From the IMG/VR virus record IMGVR_UViG_3300047560_000769, positions 1 through 47,217 of that record: 47,217 bases of DNA, one strand, 5' to 3'. The first letter of the stretch is position 1. Each line of letters starts with the position of its first letter. The notes beneath the pieces are model-generated. The model made no database searches. It saw only the letters and a program-made list of their open reading frames with translations, and was not told the DNA's origin. The position numbers and the translations under genes were made by a program. This DNA is from a virus. This document shows positions 14,656 to 27,000 of the stretch, one piece after another.

Positions 14656-16944
14656 ATGGCATTTGAAAAAAGACAAAGAGCACCCCTTCCTTCTCCGGGC
14701 CCGTTCCTTGCAGAAGTAACAAACCATCTTGACCCTACCTATATGGGTAGCTTAGAAGTTGCATTGTTAAAAGGTATGCCTAGTTCTACAAAAGCACAAG
14801 GCGAAACCTATGTTGTTCGTTACCTAAGTCCCTTTGCAGGAAATACAAGTATTCGCCATGAAGGTACAAACAGTAGCGATTTTAATGATGTACAAAAGAG
14901 CTATGGATGGTGGGCAGTTCCTCCAGACATAGGAACAACAGTTATGGTTATGTTTATTGACGGCGACCCAAACCAGGGTTTCTGGTTTGGTTGTTTACCT
15001 GATGTATTTCAAAATCATATGATTCCTGGAATTGCCGCAACCAAACAAGTTGCGGTCACAGAAGAACAGCGAAGGAAGTATGGTACAGATTTATTGCCTG
15101 TTGCAGAATTTCATAAATCATCTAAAAAATTAGAAAATCCAAATGTTGAACGATTTGCTAAACCTGTTCACCCCTTTGCAGATAGGTTAGTTCAACAAGG
15201 ATTATTATTAGACACCGTTAGAGGAGTTACTTCTAGCGGCGCCCGCAGAGAAGTTCCTAGCGGTGTGTTTGGTATCAGTACACCTGGTCCATTAGACACA
15301 AGCCCCGGCGCAAAACGAGGCAAGTTAGGGTATGAAGGTAATGCACAAGCGCCAGTTAGTCGTCTAGGCGGTTCTACCTTTGTTATGGATGACGGTGACA
15401 TTAACGGACAAAACGAATTAGTAAGACTACGTACTAGAACGGGACATCAAATTCTTTTACATAACAGTCAAGATCTTATCTATATTGCTAACAGCGCAGG
15501 TACAGCCTGGATTGAAATGACCAGCGCAGGCAAGATTGATATCTATGCCGCAGATAGCGTAAGCATACACAGCGAACAAGATTTTAACTTCCGTGCCGAT
15601 CGAGATGTAAACATTGAGGCAGGTCGTAATATTCATATGCGTGCTATGAAAAACATGGAAACCAATGTCGGCGGTTACCAGTTCTTGCTTGTTGACGGTG
15701 AACAAAAAATTGCTATTATTGGCGAAAAGCACGAAACAGTTGGTGGAGCAGCAAAGTTTACCGCAGGCGGGTCTTACGATATTATTACAGCAGGTAGTTT
15801 GAAGTTAGCCGCCGACGGTACACTAAATCTTGCTAGCGAAGGAAATGCCAATATTGGCACCGCAGGCACAATGAACCTAGGTGCTAATGGAAACATATTA
15901 GCTTCCGGTTCTAACATTCACTTAAACGGGCCTTCAGCCGCGGCACCAGAAGTTGCAACAGTTGCAACAACTCCTGTACATCTTTCAAGATATAAACTCC
16001 CTGATAAGCAAGTACCTTGGGGATGGAGCGATGGTAAGTTTTACAACACGGGAACAATTAGCACAATTATGCAACGTGTTCCTACACACGAACCTTGGCC
16101 ACAACATGAAAACGTTGATCCTGTAAAATTTAGTGCTCAAGCAACTGATGTAACTCTTGCTGATAGAAGTGCAGGGGGTGTTCCACCTAATCCTGCCGCA
16201 GGAACACAACAACCTGCAAACCAAGAAGAAATTGTAGCAGGAACCTGCACACCAGAATATTCTAAAGCAATTAATGCCGCCAGCGCACAGACAGGCATTG
16301 CCGCAATTAAAGCAGCCTGTCAGAAATTAGGTTTTACAAGTCCTTATGCTATGGCAGCATTATTAGGTATTGCTGGCGGCGAAAGTGGTTGGAAAACAGT
16401 TGAAGAAGGATTCAATTATTCTGCTGATAGACTATTGCAAGTATTTCCTAGCGTGTTTAAAGGAGATAAGACGCTTGCTCAACAGTATGCCGGTAACCCT
16501 AACAATAGTTTACCTGAATTCTTATATGGTTATACAACGGCTAAAGGTAAAGGTCTCGGAAACACCCAGCCCGGAGATGGAGGAAACTTTATTGGAAGAG
16601 GATATATTCAATTAACTGGTAGAGGAAACTATACAAAGTATGCAAGGTTATCAGGACATGACATTATTAATAATCCTAAACTATTAAATGATCCCACAGT
16701 GGCGGCAGAAGTTAGCGTCTGGTACTTAAAAGATAGATGTAAGGCCGATCCAAACAGCAACGGGTACTTTGATGCGGCATATAAAGCAGTTGGTCTGTGT
16801 ACACCTGATATCCATACCAAGAAACAGGGCTACTACGAGTGTTTCTTAGGACAACTAAAAGGTCAATTAGCAAGCTCTGGAACTGGCGGTATAGTAAGTG
16901 ACAGTAGCGGTAACCCTATAAAGACCGGTTCTAGCGGACAATAA
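14656..16944 (+). CDS. 5: gp5-like baseplate hub/spike with C-terminal GH19 muralytic domain
   Basis: The protein has 762 residues. Residues about 15-125 are the gp5 OB-fold (GPFLAEVTNHLDPTYMGSLE, then YGWWAVPPDIGTTVMVMF and GDPNQGFWFGC). Residues about 290-425 are the repetitive VgrG/gp5 beta-helix needle (SVSIHSEQDFNFRADRDVNI and the following repeats). Residues about 528-740 are a glycoside hydrolase family 19 domain (GGESGW with likely catalytic Glu576, FNYSADRLLQVFP, FIGRGYIQLTGRGNYTKYA). T4 gp5 carries a GH24-type lysozyme between the OB-fold and the helix. Here the lytic domain is of another family and lies after the helix. Its role is to puncture the outer membrane and open peptidoglycan during injection. 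Confidence 0.9.
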   Translation: MAFEKRQRAPLPSPGPFLAEVTNHLDPTYMGSLEVALLKGMPSSTKAQGETYVVRYLSPFAGNTSIRHEGTNSSDFNDVQKSYGWWAVPPDIGTTVMVMFIDGDPNQGFWFGCLPDVFQNHMIPGIAATKQVAVTEEQRRKYGTDLLPVAEFHKSSKKLENPNVERFAKPVHPFADRLVQQGLLLDTVRGVTSSGARREVPSGVFGISTPGPLDTSPGAKRGKLGYEGNAQAPVSRLGGSTFVMDDGDINGQNELVRLRTRTGHQILLHNSQDLIYIANSAGTAWIEMTSAGKIDIYAADSVSIHSEQDFNFRADRDVNIEAGRNIHMRAMKNMETNVGGYQFLLVDGEQKIAIIGEKHETVGGAAKFTAGGSYDIITAGSLKLAADGTLNLASEGNANIGTAGTMNLGANGNILASGSNIHLNGPSAAAPEVATVATTPVHLSRYKLPDKQVPWGWSDGKFYNTGTISTIMQRVPTHEPWPQHENVDPVKFSAQATDVTLADRSAGGVPPNPAAGTQQPANQEEIVAGTCTPEYSKAINAASAQTGIAAIKAACQKLGFTSPYAMAALLGIAGGESGWKTVEEGFNYSADRLLQVFPSVFKGDKTLAQQYAGNPNNSLPEFLYGYTTAKGKGLGNTQPGDGGNFIGRGYIQLTGRGNYTKYARLSGHDIINNPKLLNDPTVAAEVSVWYLKDRCKADPNSNGYFDAAYKAVGLCTPDIHTKKQGYYECFLGQLKGQLASSGTGGIVSDSSGNPIKTGSSGQ

Positions 16945-16951
16945 ATATATC

Positions 16952-17389
16952 ATGCCATACAAGAACTTAGAAATTAATGTATCCAATTATAATAGTCAAC
17001 ATACAGATGCCTTGACTCATTATTATAGGGGATTTAGTACGGTTGATCCCGATAATAGAAGTTCTAAACTTTACGACTTTGACCTTGTAAAACAAAATAT
17101 TTTAAATCATTTCAACACCCGCAAAGGTCAGCGGTTAATGAATCCTAAATTTGGAACCATTATATGGGATGTGTTAATGGAACCATTAACACCTCAGATA
17201 AAAAATGCGTTAACCCAAGATATCCAAGAAATTTGTAACTTTGATCCTAGGGTTTATCCTACAATGATTCAAATAAATGAATATGAACAAGGATACCTAA
17301 TTGAATTGGGCCTTGCAATGAAAGGCACTGACCAGTCTGCTACTATGAGAATGGTGTTTGATCAAAAGATTGGTCTAAGACTGCAATAA
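16952..17389 (+). CDS. 25: gp25-like baseplate wedge protein
   Basis: 145 residues, close to T4 gp25 (132). The family pattern GQRLMNPKFGTIIWDVLMEP (compare G-R-P-FGs-EP of the GPW/gp25 family) is at residues 66-85. Earlier, FDLVKQNILNHFNTR matches the typical start of the domain. gp25 links gp6 and gp53 in each wedge and belongs to the most conserved contractile-sheath initiation parts. It lies 7 bp after gp5 and has no clear ribosome binding site; an AATAAATA 5 bp before the ATG is too close to be its promoter. Confidence 0.92.
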   Translation: MPYKNLEINVSNYNSQHTDALTHYYRGFSTVDPDNRSSKLYDFDLVKQNILNHFNTRKGQRLMNPKFGTIIWDVLMEPLTPQIKNALTQDIQEICNFDPRVYPTMIQINEYEQGYLIELGLAMKGTDQSATMRMVFDQKIGLRLQ

Positions 17390-17409
17390 AATATGCAGTT
17401 AATTTTTTC

Positions 17410-17417
17410 AATAAATA
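17410..17417 (+). promoter_or_regulatory. Late promoter (AATAAATA) ahead of gp6
   Basis: A 7 of 8 match to the late consensus lies 20 bp upstream of the gp6 ATG in the 48-bp gap after gp25. It may boost gp6 and the long downstream genes. Confidence 0.5.
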
Positions 17418-17437
17418 CGGTATCTAGATAAAAATAT

Positions 17438-20400
17438 ATGATTCCTTCTACCAATACCCAATTACTTGTAGGCGAAGACTGGAAAAAAATCTACCAGAGC
17501 TTTCGCAATGCAGACTTTAAGAGCTACGACTTTGAAACTCTTCGTCGTACTATGATTTCCTATCTTCAGGAAAATTATCCTGAAGATTTTAATGATTTTA
17601 TTGATAGTAGCGAATATGTTGCCCTTATTGACCTTATTGCATATCTAGGACAAAATTTAAGTTTCCGCATTGATTTAAATGCTCGTGAAAACTTTTTAGA
17701 GACAGCACAACGTCGCGACAGTATCCTACGTCTCGCACAATTAATCAGCTACAAGCCCAAACGAAACACTCCTGCTAGCGGCTTTTTAAAAGTTACTGCA
17801 ATTTCTACAACAGAAAGTGTCATTGATTCTAACGGAGTAAATTTAGCCAATACCACAATTGGATGGAATGATCCTACGAATCCTAATTGGTATCAGCAAT
17901 TTATTAATATTATCAATTCTGCAATGTCCTCTACGTTTGGAGACCCATTGAACAGAGATACAGTTGGTGGAATTTTAACCGAACAATATGCCCTTAACAG
18001 TAATACAGCCGATGTTCCATTATTTGGATTTTCAAAGAACATCAATGGTGTAAACATGGGATTTGAAATTGCACCTTGTTCGTTTAACGGCAAGACATAT
18101 ATCTATGAAAATGCTCCTGCTCCTGCTAGTGCATTTACTATGGTATATAAGAATGATAACCGAGGATCCGGAAGTGCGGAAACAGGATTCTTTGCCATGT
18201 TCAAACAAGGTTCTACTAGCATGGTTCAGTTCAGCCTTGATAATCCTGTTCCTAACGAAATTATTGGAATTAATACGCCTGATATAAATGATACAGACGT
18301 CTGGTTATGGCAATTAGATAAGAATGGAAATTTCACTACATTGTGGACTGATGTCCCGTCAGTTAACAACGGTAGTAATAATGTTATCTATAATAGTTTA
18401 AACAACAATCTTAGAACAATATATGCAATTACTCCGAGAGAAAATGATCAGATTGATTTAAACTTTGCTGATGGAATTTTCGGCGACCTTCCTAAAGGAC
18501 AGTTCCGTTTGTTCTATAGACAAAGTAATGGCAAGACATATATTATTAAACCTGAACAAATGAGCGGAATCGTTATTCAGGTTCCCTATACAAATGCAGA
18601 TGGTCAGGCAAATACACTTCAACTTACATTAAGTTTACAATATACAGTTAATAATAGCTCTGGTCCCGAAACAAACGCAAGTATTCAGACTAATGCTCCT
18701 CAACTCTACTATACTCAGAATAGGATGATTACTGGAGAGGATTATAATATTGCACCTTTAAAAGCCGGTCCAGATATTTTAAAAATTAAAAGTGTTAACA
18801 GATCTAGTAGCGGGTTAAGCAAATATTTTGATATTAGCGATGTCACAGGCGGATATGGAAAGACTAACATATTTGCAAATGACGGTGTTTTATATCAAGA
18901 AGAAATCGAAGAATACTTTGAATTTGAATTTACTAGTCGTAATCAGGTTTTAGCAGTTATTAAAAATTCTCTAGCACCTATTATTTCTTCTAGCGGATTA
19001 AGATCGTTTTATATTGAAAAATTTTCTAATCCTGATTTATATTCTCTCAATCTAACATGGAACGAAGTTAATAAGACTCCCGGCCAAAGTAGAGGATATT
19101 TTACCAATAGCCTAGGAGTAACAGAAGTTGGTCCTTATTCTGAACAGAATTTACGGTATGTAGAACCCGGTGCTCTTGTTAAATTTGATCCACCGGATGG
19201 TTATTATTTTGATGAAGGTAATAATCTTGTTGCGGTTCCTACCTCTGGAAATATTCCTAGTACGGGTCGAGACTACCTATGGGCAATGGTATATCAGGTA
19301 ATTGGTGACGGTGGCAACGGTGGTGCAGGTGCGTTAGATGATGGAACTGGACCTATTATATTTGCAACACGAGTTCCTCAGGATGCAATTCCGGTCGAGG
19401 TTGTTCCTAAATATGTTCATAGTTTAAATTATTCTATCGAAACAGAGATTGCAAATTTTTGCATGAATCAGAGAAATTTTGGATTGACAATTTCATCAGA
19501 TACTAGAACATGGGATATTATTTTAAATTCTAATTTAAATCTTACCGACTCCTTTTCATTAACTAATCAAGGAAATGTTGAGGATGTTGGTTTAGATTCT
19601 AGTTGGGTAGTTGCGTTTGTATGGACGGGTAAAAATTATAAAGTTCGTTATAGAAATTTATATTTTGTATTTGAAAGTGAGGCAGAGACAGCGTTCCATG
19701 TTGATGATACATCTGTAAATTATGACTTTACAACTAATACTGTAATCAAAGACAAGATTGACGTGCTGTCTATAAATTCTAAACCAAAGACAACTACGAT
19801 GTCGACATGGTTATTTGGCGCCGGCGTTCCGAGCAATTCAACTGGAAACAATGGTGACCATTATTTAAATACAACTGCGTCATCTGATAACGTATGGACC
19901 AAGATAAGAGGAAAATGGATTAAAGGTAGTAATTTCTCTGGAAATCTAGTTACAGATTATTCTTGGCAAGTCGACGGATCAATAGTCGAAGCTGACGGTT
20001 ATATTCAACCTAAGAAAGTAAAGGTGAGCTTCTATGATTTTAACAATACAGGTCAAATAGAAGATCCTGACGCTTTTAAATCAATTGTTAATCCTGATTA
20101 TCTCGATCCAATTGATGGATTTAAGAAAAATTTTGTTTTCTTTAAAAAGTTAAGCGACGGTTTAAGATATGAATTGACAACTGGAATTGTTTCTTTAGAA
20201 AACGAAGCTGACTTTTCTACTTACAAATTATCTAATACAGTTAATGATGGTGATTTATTTTATTTCTATGATGCCAGTATTAATGTTGTTAAGTATTGGA
20301 ATGAAATAACACAGCAATTAATTTATACAGATCAGTATTTTGCAAGGGTGGGAAGATCTGGTCTAAGTTTTCATTATATTCATAACAGCGGAAATAATAG

Positions 20401-21001
20401 AAGAATAGACCCAAGCAAATCGAATATCATTGATATCTATATTTTAACAACAGGCTATGATAATGATGTTAGAAGTTGGTTGGCCGGAAATATATCTTCG
20501 GAGCCAGTCCCCCCAACGAGCTTTAGTTTAGAACAGAATTACTCTAGTAACTTAGAACCTATCAAAGCAATTAGTGATGAAATCATTTTTAATTCTGTAA
20601 AATATAAAGTATTATTTGGCAGCAAGGCAACGACAAATCTTCAAGCTAAATTTAAAGCTGTGAAGAATCCTGATCGACCTACAACAGACAATGATTTAAA
20701 AACAAGAATACTAACAGCAATTAATGAATTTTTTGTTTTACAGAACTGGGATTTTGGTCAGAGTTTTTATTTTAGCGAACTTTCTACCTATGTTATGAAC
20801 CAACTTTCACCTGACATAACTAACTTTGTTATCACTCCTAAGAGTGTAGGAAGTTTCGGAAGTCTATATGAAGTTGCTTGTCAATCAAATGAAATCTTTA
20901 TTAGTGGTGCCGAAATCGCCGATATAGAAATCATTGATGCCATAACTGCATCTCAATTAAAATCAACATCGGCAATTGTAACAACAACTAGTGGAACCTA
21001 A
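17438..21001 (+). CDS. 6: gp6-like baseplate wedge protein
   Basis: The protein has 1187 residues against 660 in T4 gp6. The N-terminal 130 residues carry the typical gp6 pattern: DFKSYDFETLRRTMISYLQE, DFNDFIDSSEYVALIDLIAY, LGQNLSFRIDLNARENFLET and AQRRDSILRLAQLISYKPKR. The C-terminal region (NDLKTRILTAINEFFVLQNW with GQSFYFSELSTYVMNQ) is the conserved end seen in the gp6/baseplate J-like fold. The middle 900 residues are mainly beta and enlarged. gp6 forms the dimer ring that connects the six wedges. No ribosome binding site is obvious. The stop is followed by one base and then the ATG of the giant gene. Confidence 0.9.
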   Translation: MIPSTNTQLLVGEDWKKIYQSFRNADFKSYDFETLRRTMISYLQENYPEDFNDFIDSSEYVALIDLIAYLGQNLSFRIDLNARENFLETAQRRDSILRLAQLISYKPKRNTPASGFLKVTAISTTESVIDSNGVNLANTTIGWNDPTNPNWYQQFINIINSAMSSTFGDPLNRDTVGGILTEQYALNSNTADVPLFGFSKNINGVNMGFEIAPCSFNGKTYIYENAPAPASAFTMVYKNDNRGSGSAETGFFAMFKQGSTSMVQFSLDNPVPNEIIGINTPDINDTDVWLWQLDKNGNFTTLWTDVPSVNNGSNNVIYNSLNNNLRTIYAITPRENDQIDLNFADGIFGDLPKGQFRLFYRQSNGKTYIIKPEQMSGIVIQVPYTNADGQANTLQLTLSLQYTVNNSSGPETNASIQTNAPQLYYTQNRMITGEDYNIAPLKAGPDILKIKSVNRSSSGLSKYFDISDVTGGYGKTNIFANDGVLYQEEIEEYFEFEFTSRNQVLAVIKNSLAPIISSSGLRSFYIEKFSNPDLYSLNLTWNEVNKTPGQSRGYFTNSLGVTEVGPYSEQNLRYVEPGALVKFDPPDGYYFDEGNNLVAVPTSGNIPSTGRDYLWAMVYQVIGDGGNGGAGALDDGTGPIIFATRVPQDAIPVEVVPKYVHSLNYSIETEIANFCMNQRNFGLTISSDTRTWDIILNSNLNLTDSFSLTNQGNVEDVGLDSSWVVAFVWTGKNYKVRYRNLYFVFESEAETAFHVDDTSVNYDFTTNTVIKDKIDVLSINSKPKTTTMSTWLFGAGVPSNSTGNNGDHYLNTTASSDNVWTKIRGKWIKGSNFSGNLVTDYSWQVDGSIVEADGYIQPKKVKVSFYDFNNTGQIEDPDAFKSIVNPDYLDPIDGFKKNFVFFKKLSDGLRYELTTGIVSLENEADFSTYKLSNTVNDGDLFYFYDASINVVKYWNEITQQLIYTDQYFARVGRSGLSFHYIHNSGNNRRIDPSKSNIIDIYILTTGYDNDVRSWLAGNISSEPVPPTSFSLEQNYSSNLEPIKAISDEIIFNSVKYKVLFGSKATTNLQAKFKAVKNPDRPTTDNDLKTRILTAINEFFVLQNWDFGQSFYFSELSTYVMNQLSPDITNFVITPKSVGSFGSLYEVACQSNEIFISGAEIADIEIIDAITASQLKSTSAIVTTTSGT

Positions 21002-21002
21002 C

Positions 21003-24000
21003 ATGGCGGATATTAAAAAATCAGTTAATCTATTACCAGAGTATCTAAGAACTGATAAGAATTCTAAATTTTTATCTAGCACAATCGATCAACTTATTCA
21101 AACTCCTCAAGTTGAAAGAATTAACGCCTATGTCGGTTCGAAAATAACACCTAATTTTGATTCAACTACTGATTTTTATCTAGATGAAACATCTTCATTA
21201 AGAAATAATTACAGTTTAGAACCTGCTCTTATTTTTAGAGATAGTGCAGGCAATGTTACTGGCGCTGTTGCGTATAACGACCTGGTCAACGAGTTAGGAG
21301 TTCAGGGAAGTAAAACAAGCAATCTTGACACCTTATTTCGTTCTAAATTTTATTCTTATGATCCATTAATTGATTGGGACAAGTTAGTAAACTTTACAAA
21401 TTACTATTGGATGCCTGTCGGCCCAGAAGTTATCATCCTTAACGATGAAGATTTAGATGTTAATGATATTATTGGCCAAGAATCGTACACTATGAGTAAT
21501 GGGTATGATTTGAGTAACGGAATGAGGATTGCATTCCTAGATAATACTGTTCAGGTAGAATATCGTAGAAAAGAATTCATTGTTGAAGGTGTAGGTTCAT
21601 CTATTAAATTAGTCGACCTATCCTTATTAAGTTCTGTTGATAGGTTAACAACTGTTTATAATGAAACATTTGATAGTACAGAGTTTGATGATTATCCATT
21701 TGATAGCGATAAGAAATTACCCCTAACACCCGACTATATTACTATTAATCGTGCCAGCCAAGATTTAAATCCGTGGTCTCGATACAATAGGTGGTTTCAC
21801 AAAGAAGTTGTTGAGCAGTCTGCTATAATTGCGACCGGAAAGCCTGCGGCATTAGAAACTATTGAAAGAGCTAAACGACCTATTATTGAGTTTAGGGCCG
21901 GACTCCAACTATACAACTTTGGTGCAGTTGGTATTAGAAATGTTGATCTTATTGATACAGTAACAACCAATGCAATGGGATCAGTGGACGGATCTATTGG
22001 CTATCATGTTGACGGAGTTCTTTTACAACAAGGAAATCGAGTCATTTTCAATGCAGACGAAGACGATTCAGTCAGGGGTAAAATTTATGAAGTTGACTTC
22101 GATCTATCGGGCGATGTTCCTATACTACATCTAATAGAACCCGATGATACGGATCCTAGTTCTATGGATTCTATTGGAGTTGTCTCTGGCAATGATTTCT
22201 ACAGTACCAGTTGGTATTATGACCTAACATCTCGCACTTGGAAATATGCTCAACAGCACGATCAATTAAATCAAGCACCATTATTTGATTTGTTCACTAA
22301 CGACGGTGTTAGCTATACAGAAATTTCTGAATTTAATAGTTTTACAGGAAATAAAGTCTTTGGATATGAAGTAGGAACAGGTTCTGATGATCCTATTTTG
22401 GGATTCCCATTAAAATATAAAAATCAATTAGGAACAGGAAGTTATCTGTTTAAAAACTATTTTATGGAAGATTCTATTAACGTTGTTATTGACAAGATTG
22501 CGACAAATAGATCTACAGCTATAACTTTCTTAAAAATCAATGACTCGTTAGTCAATGTCTGGGCAGAAGCCGTTGATTACCAAATTCCTATTTTAGAGAT
22601 TTATGTAACAACAGAAGATACTTATGAATTTGAAGTGTCTTGTCTTGATAAACCATATAACAGCGGAACTAACCCTATATCCGTAAGAGCATTTGTAGAC
22701 GGAATTGAGATTTCTATTACCACAACGATTACTCCTAGTACAATTACAGTAACATCTAGTGAATTAATATCTGCAAATACTGCTGTTCTAATAAAAGTTT
22801 TATCCGATCTCCCACCTAACCAAAATGGGTTTTATGAAACTCCTATTGGGTTAACAAATAATCCTCTTAACGGAACAGTACCTAGTTTGACTCTTGGCGA
22901 ACTTGGTGACCACTTATCAACAATGGTTAATAAACTTGCTGGATATACCGGCTCTAATCTAAGAGATCTTGACAACTATGCCCGATATGGAACAAGATTA
23001 GTTGTTAATGCTAACCCTATTTCCTTTGCTCAAGTTTTCTTAGGAAAAAAAGAACACAATTTAGTTGATGCAATTAGGCAAGCAGGTGTTCATTATACTC
23101 AGTTTAAATTAAACTTTTTAAATGCAATCTCTTATGCTGATGCAGAACTTTCTCCTAGCGATGCAGTTGACTCTGTAATAAAATTTATTAATAAAGCTAA
23201 GGACCTTAAGGCATTATATCAAAGATCTGATATGTTAGGTTACGGAGAAAATAAAACAGTTCGTTCATTTACTGTTTCTAGTGTGAATAATAAAATTTAC
23301 CCTATTGGTATTCAGTTTGATTTGACACGATTAAGTTTTAATTCTGTTATTGTAAGATTAAATGGAGATCAATTAGTAGCAGGGTATGATTATACGTTTG
23401 ATTACGTTGACGAAACTGTTTCAATCTCCAGTGAGTTAGCAATTGGTGACGTTATTGAAATTGAAGTATATCTTGATACACTTGGTTGTTATATTCCTCC
23501 AACTCCTTCTAAATTAGGATTGTATCCTTCGTTCGTTCCTGAAATATTTGAAGATGATTCTTATGTAGGGGACCCTGTATTATCTATTAGAGGACACGAC
23601 GGTAGTATTTCAAAAGCCTACGGTGATTATAGAGACGACATAATTCTTGAATTAGAAAAAAGAATTTTTAATAATATAAAAGTTTCTTATAACAAAGAAT
23701 TGTTTGATATAGTTGCTACACAGCCCGGTGCATTTAGACAATCTAAATATTTGATAGATGATTTAAACAGTATTCTTGTTGGCGACTTTTCAAAGTGGGC
23801 AGGAATTTATAATATTGATGCAATTACTAATGATTCGTTCGATGACGCAGATCCAAAGACATGGAATTATACCGGAGCTACTTCAATAATTGACAACAGT
23901 CTTGTAAACGGGCATTGGAGAAATCTATTTAAGTTTTATTATGACACTGATCGTCCACATACCCATCCTTGGGAAATGCTAGGATTTTTTAGTCAACCGA

Positions 24001-27000
24001 GCTGGTGGGAAGATTTATATGGGACTGCTCCATACACTTCTGCTAATACTGCTCTATGGCAAGATCTTGCAGATGGAAAAATTAACGGCGTTATTAATCC
24101 GTTGTATGCAAGACCGGGATTATTAAGTATTATTCCTGTAGATGGTTCTGGAAATTTAATAAGTCCTGCCGGTATTGTTACAGAAAATTCTTACCAAGAA
24201 AAACAAGTAAAATGGTCGTTTGGTGATCAAGGCCCTGCTGAAACATCTTGGAGAAGAAGCAGTGCATGGCCGTTTGCAATTAATGCCGCAGCCGCATTAT
24301 TAGACCCATCAACTTATGCCTCAACGTTGTACGATGTGAGCAGAACTTCTATTAACCCGCTAGGACAGGTTTCGTATACAATTGATGATCTGTATTTAGA
24401 TCCTAGAAAGTTGTTTATTGATGGAGAAGATAACACACAAATTGCAGGTTATGGTGTATATGTAGTTGAAAAAGGTAGAAGTAAAAATTTAAATTATATA
24501 GATGAATTACGACAAGATTTAGACTTCTTAAATTCTAACCTATTTCACAAGTTGGGTGGGTTTGCAAGCAAAGAAAAGTTGCAGATCACTATTGACTCTA
24601 TTAACCCAGATTCAACCAGCCCTGGGGTTATACTACCTCCTGAAGATTACTCATTAATTTTAAATTCGAGTAATCCTATTAAGTCTGCAAGAATATCAGG
24701 GGTCATTGTTCAGAAGTCAAATGGAAAGTTTGTTGTAAAGGGATACGACACAACTAATCCTTATTTCGAAATATTTAAACCAATTAAGACTAATGTATCG
24801 GGCGTTGTTAAAGTCGGAGGCATGTCTGAGCATTTCAGTGATTGGTCGAATATTGTAGATAATGGAAATAAAGGATTAAGTTCTGTTGATAAAACGTCTG
24901 CAGAATCTGTAACAACTCGGTACTACAAACAAGGGCAATTAATTCGATATAATAATAGATTTTATAGAGTTAAAGTTGGTCACAATGCCGAATCGACATT
25001 TGATTCGTCACTTTATCAAGTATTGCCCGAGCTTCCTGTAGTAGGAGGAGCTACCGCACAACTTCCTTCTAGATACGAATCTGTAGTAACACAAATCCCC
25101 TATGGCACTGAGTTTACCACTGTTCAAGAAGTGTATGATTTAATTCTTGGATACGGTGCATTTTTAGAAAGTCAAGGATTTATATTCGATGAATTTAATG
25201 GAGACCTCAACGAGGTATTGAATTGGAAATTTGCAGGAAAAGAATTTTTATTCTGGACCACACAAAATTGGGCCAACAATAATCTTATAACTCTTTCACC
25301 GTTTGCAAACTATTTAAAATATAGTTTCCCTAATTCGGTTGTTGACAACATTCTTAATAACAAATACGAATACAGCTTGTTAAAAGCAGATGGTAAACCA
25401 TATCCGATGGATTCGTTCACAATGTCAAGAGATGGAACCGTGTGTTCTATTAAAACAACTGATCAAAATGAAGGTATATTCTTTGCAGTATTAAATGCAG
25501 TTCAGAAAGAACATGCTATGGTGTTTAACAACTATACAATGTTTAATGACATTATATATGATGTTGAAACAGGATACAAACAGAGAAGAATCAAACTATC
25601 CGGGTTCAGAACAAAAAATTGGAATGGCGATCTTTTCAGTCCAGGGTTTGTTTATGATGATGTTAAAATTTCAGATTGGTTAGCAAATGAAATTTATCTT
25701 CCTGGTGATGTAGTTAGGTACAATGGAAGGTATTACGAATCTCTAGAAAAAATTTCTAGAGACACTATCTTTGATTTCAATAAATGGGATCAATTAACAA
25801 GCAAACCTGTTTCTCAATTGTTGCCTAACTTTGATTATAAAATTAATCAATTTGAAGATTTTTATAGCCTAGACATTGACAATTTCGACTTTGGCCAGCA
25901 ACAGCTTGCACAACACCTAACGGGTTATACGCAAAGAACATATTTAAACAGCATTTTTACAAATCCTATTAGTCAGTATAAATTTTATCAAGGATTTATC
26001 AAAGACAAAGGAACTAAAAACGCTATTGATAAATTATCTAAGGCAACACAATTTACTAACAAAGGTGCAGTTTCTTATAAAGAAGAATGGGCATTTAGAG
26101 TCGGTCATTATGGTAGCTTCTTAAAATATAATGAAGTTGAATTTCCATTAACTGAAGGAACAAGTCTAGAAAATCCTTATGTTGTTAAATTTGTAGACTC
26201 TATTCCTAGTGATGCAAATCCGTTAGTTAATTATGTAACATCGTCAACAATGTTGCTAACTCCGTTAGACTTTGTGCCTGCAAATACGTTTGGATCTTAT
26301 GCAGGCACATGGGCTGATAATAATTTAAAGTTAACAACAGCAGGGTATGTTCGACCTGATGATATTACTTCTACAGCATATAATAAAAACAGTTTGTTAG
26401 ATATTGCAAACAACTCTGCAATTCAGAACGGTGACACCATTTGGTTAGGATTTCTAGAAAATGGCGATTGGACAGTTTATAGATACATCAATCAGCTTGC
26501 AAAGGTAACTGGTGTATTTGTTAGTTCACCGGGCATTGATATTACCTTTGTAACCGATGCACATCACGGTCTAAACATAGGTGATGTTGTATCTGTGGTG
26601 AGATTTAATAACCAAGTTAACGGAGTTTATCTAGTTACATCTGTTCCTGAATTAAATCAATTCACAGTTTCGTCAACATTAACAAGTATAGAAAATGAGC
26701 CATTATTATCATATGGTACTCTGTACAAGTTTGAATCAGCTCGATATGCTGACCTTGCATCTGTTGCAAATGTTACAGATTTAATAAAATTGTCAGCAGG
26801 AGATAAAATTTGGGTTGATAGCGGCATTGACGGAAAATGGGCTGTATACGAAAAAATTAAAAATTATGATTCGTTAGTAGTTGATACATCTGACACTCCG
26901 CCCGGACAAAGATATGGTACATCCATTTATGCATCGGATGACACAAATATTGGTCTTGTATCCGAACCAGGATGGAGAACTGATGGCACATTCAATTGGG

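Noticed and set aside
16940-16947. AATAAATA upstream of gp25 read as a late promoter
   Set aside because: It ends only 4 nt before the ATG, so transcription would begin at or after the start codon, and no later in-frame start exists. It also overlaps the gp5 stop.
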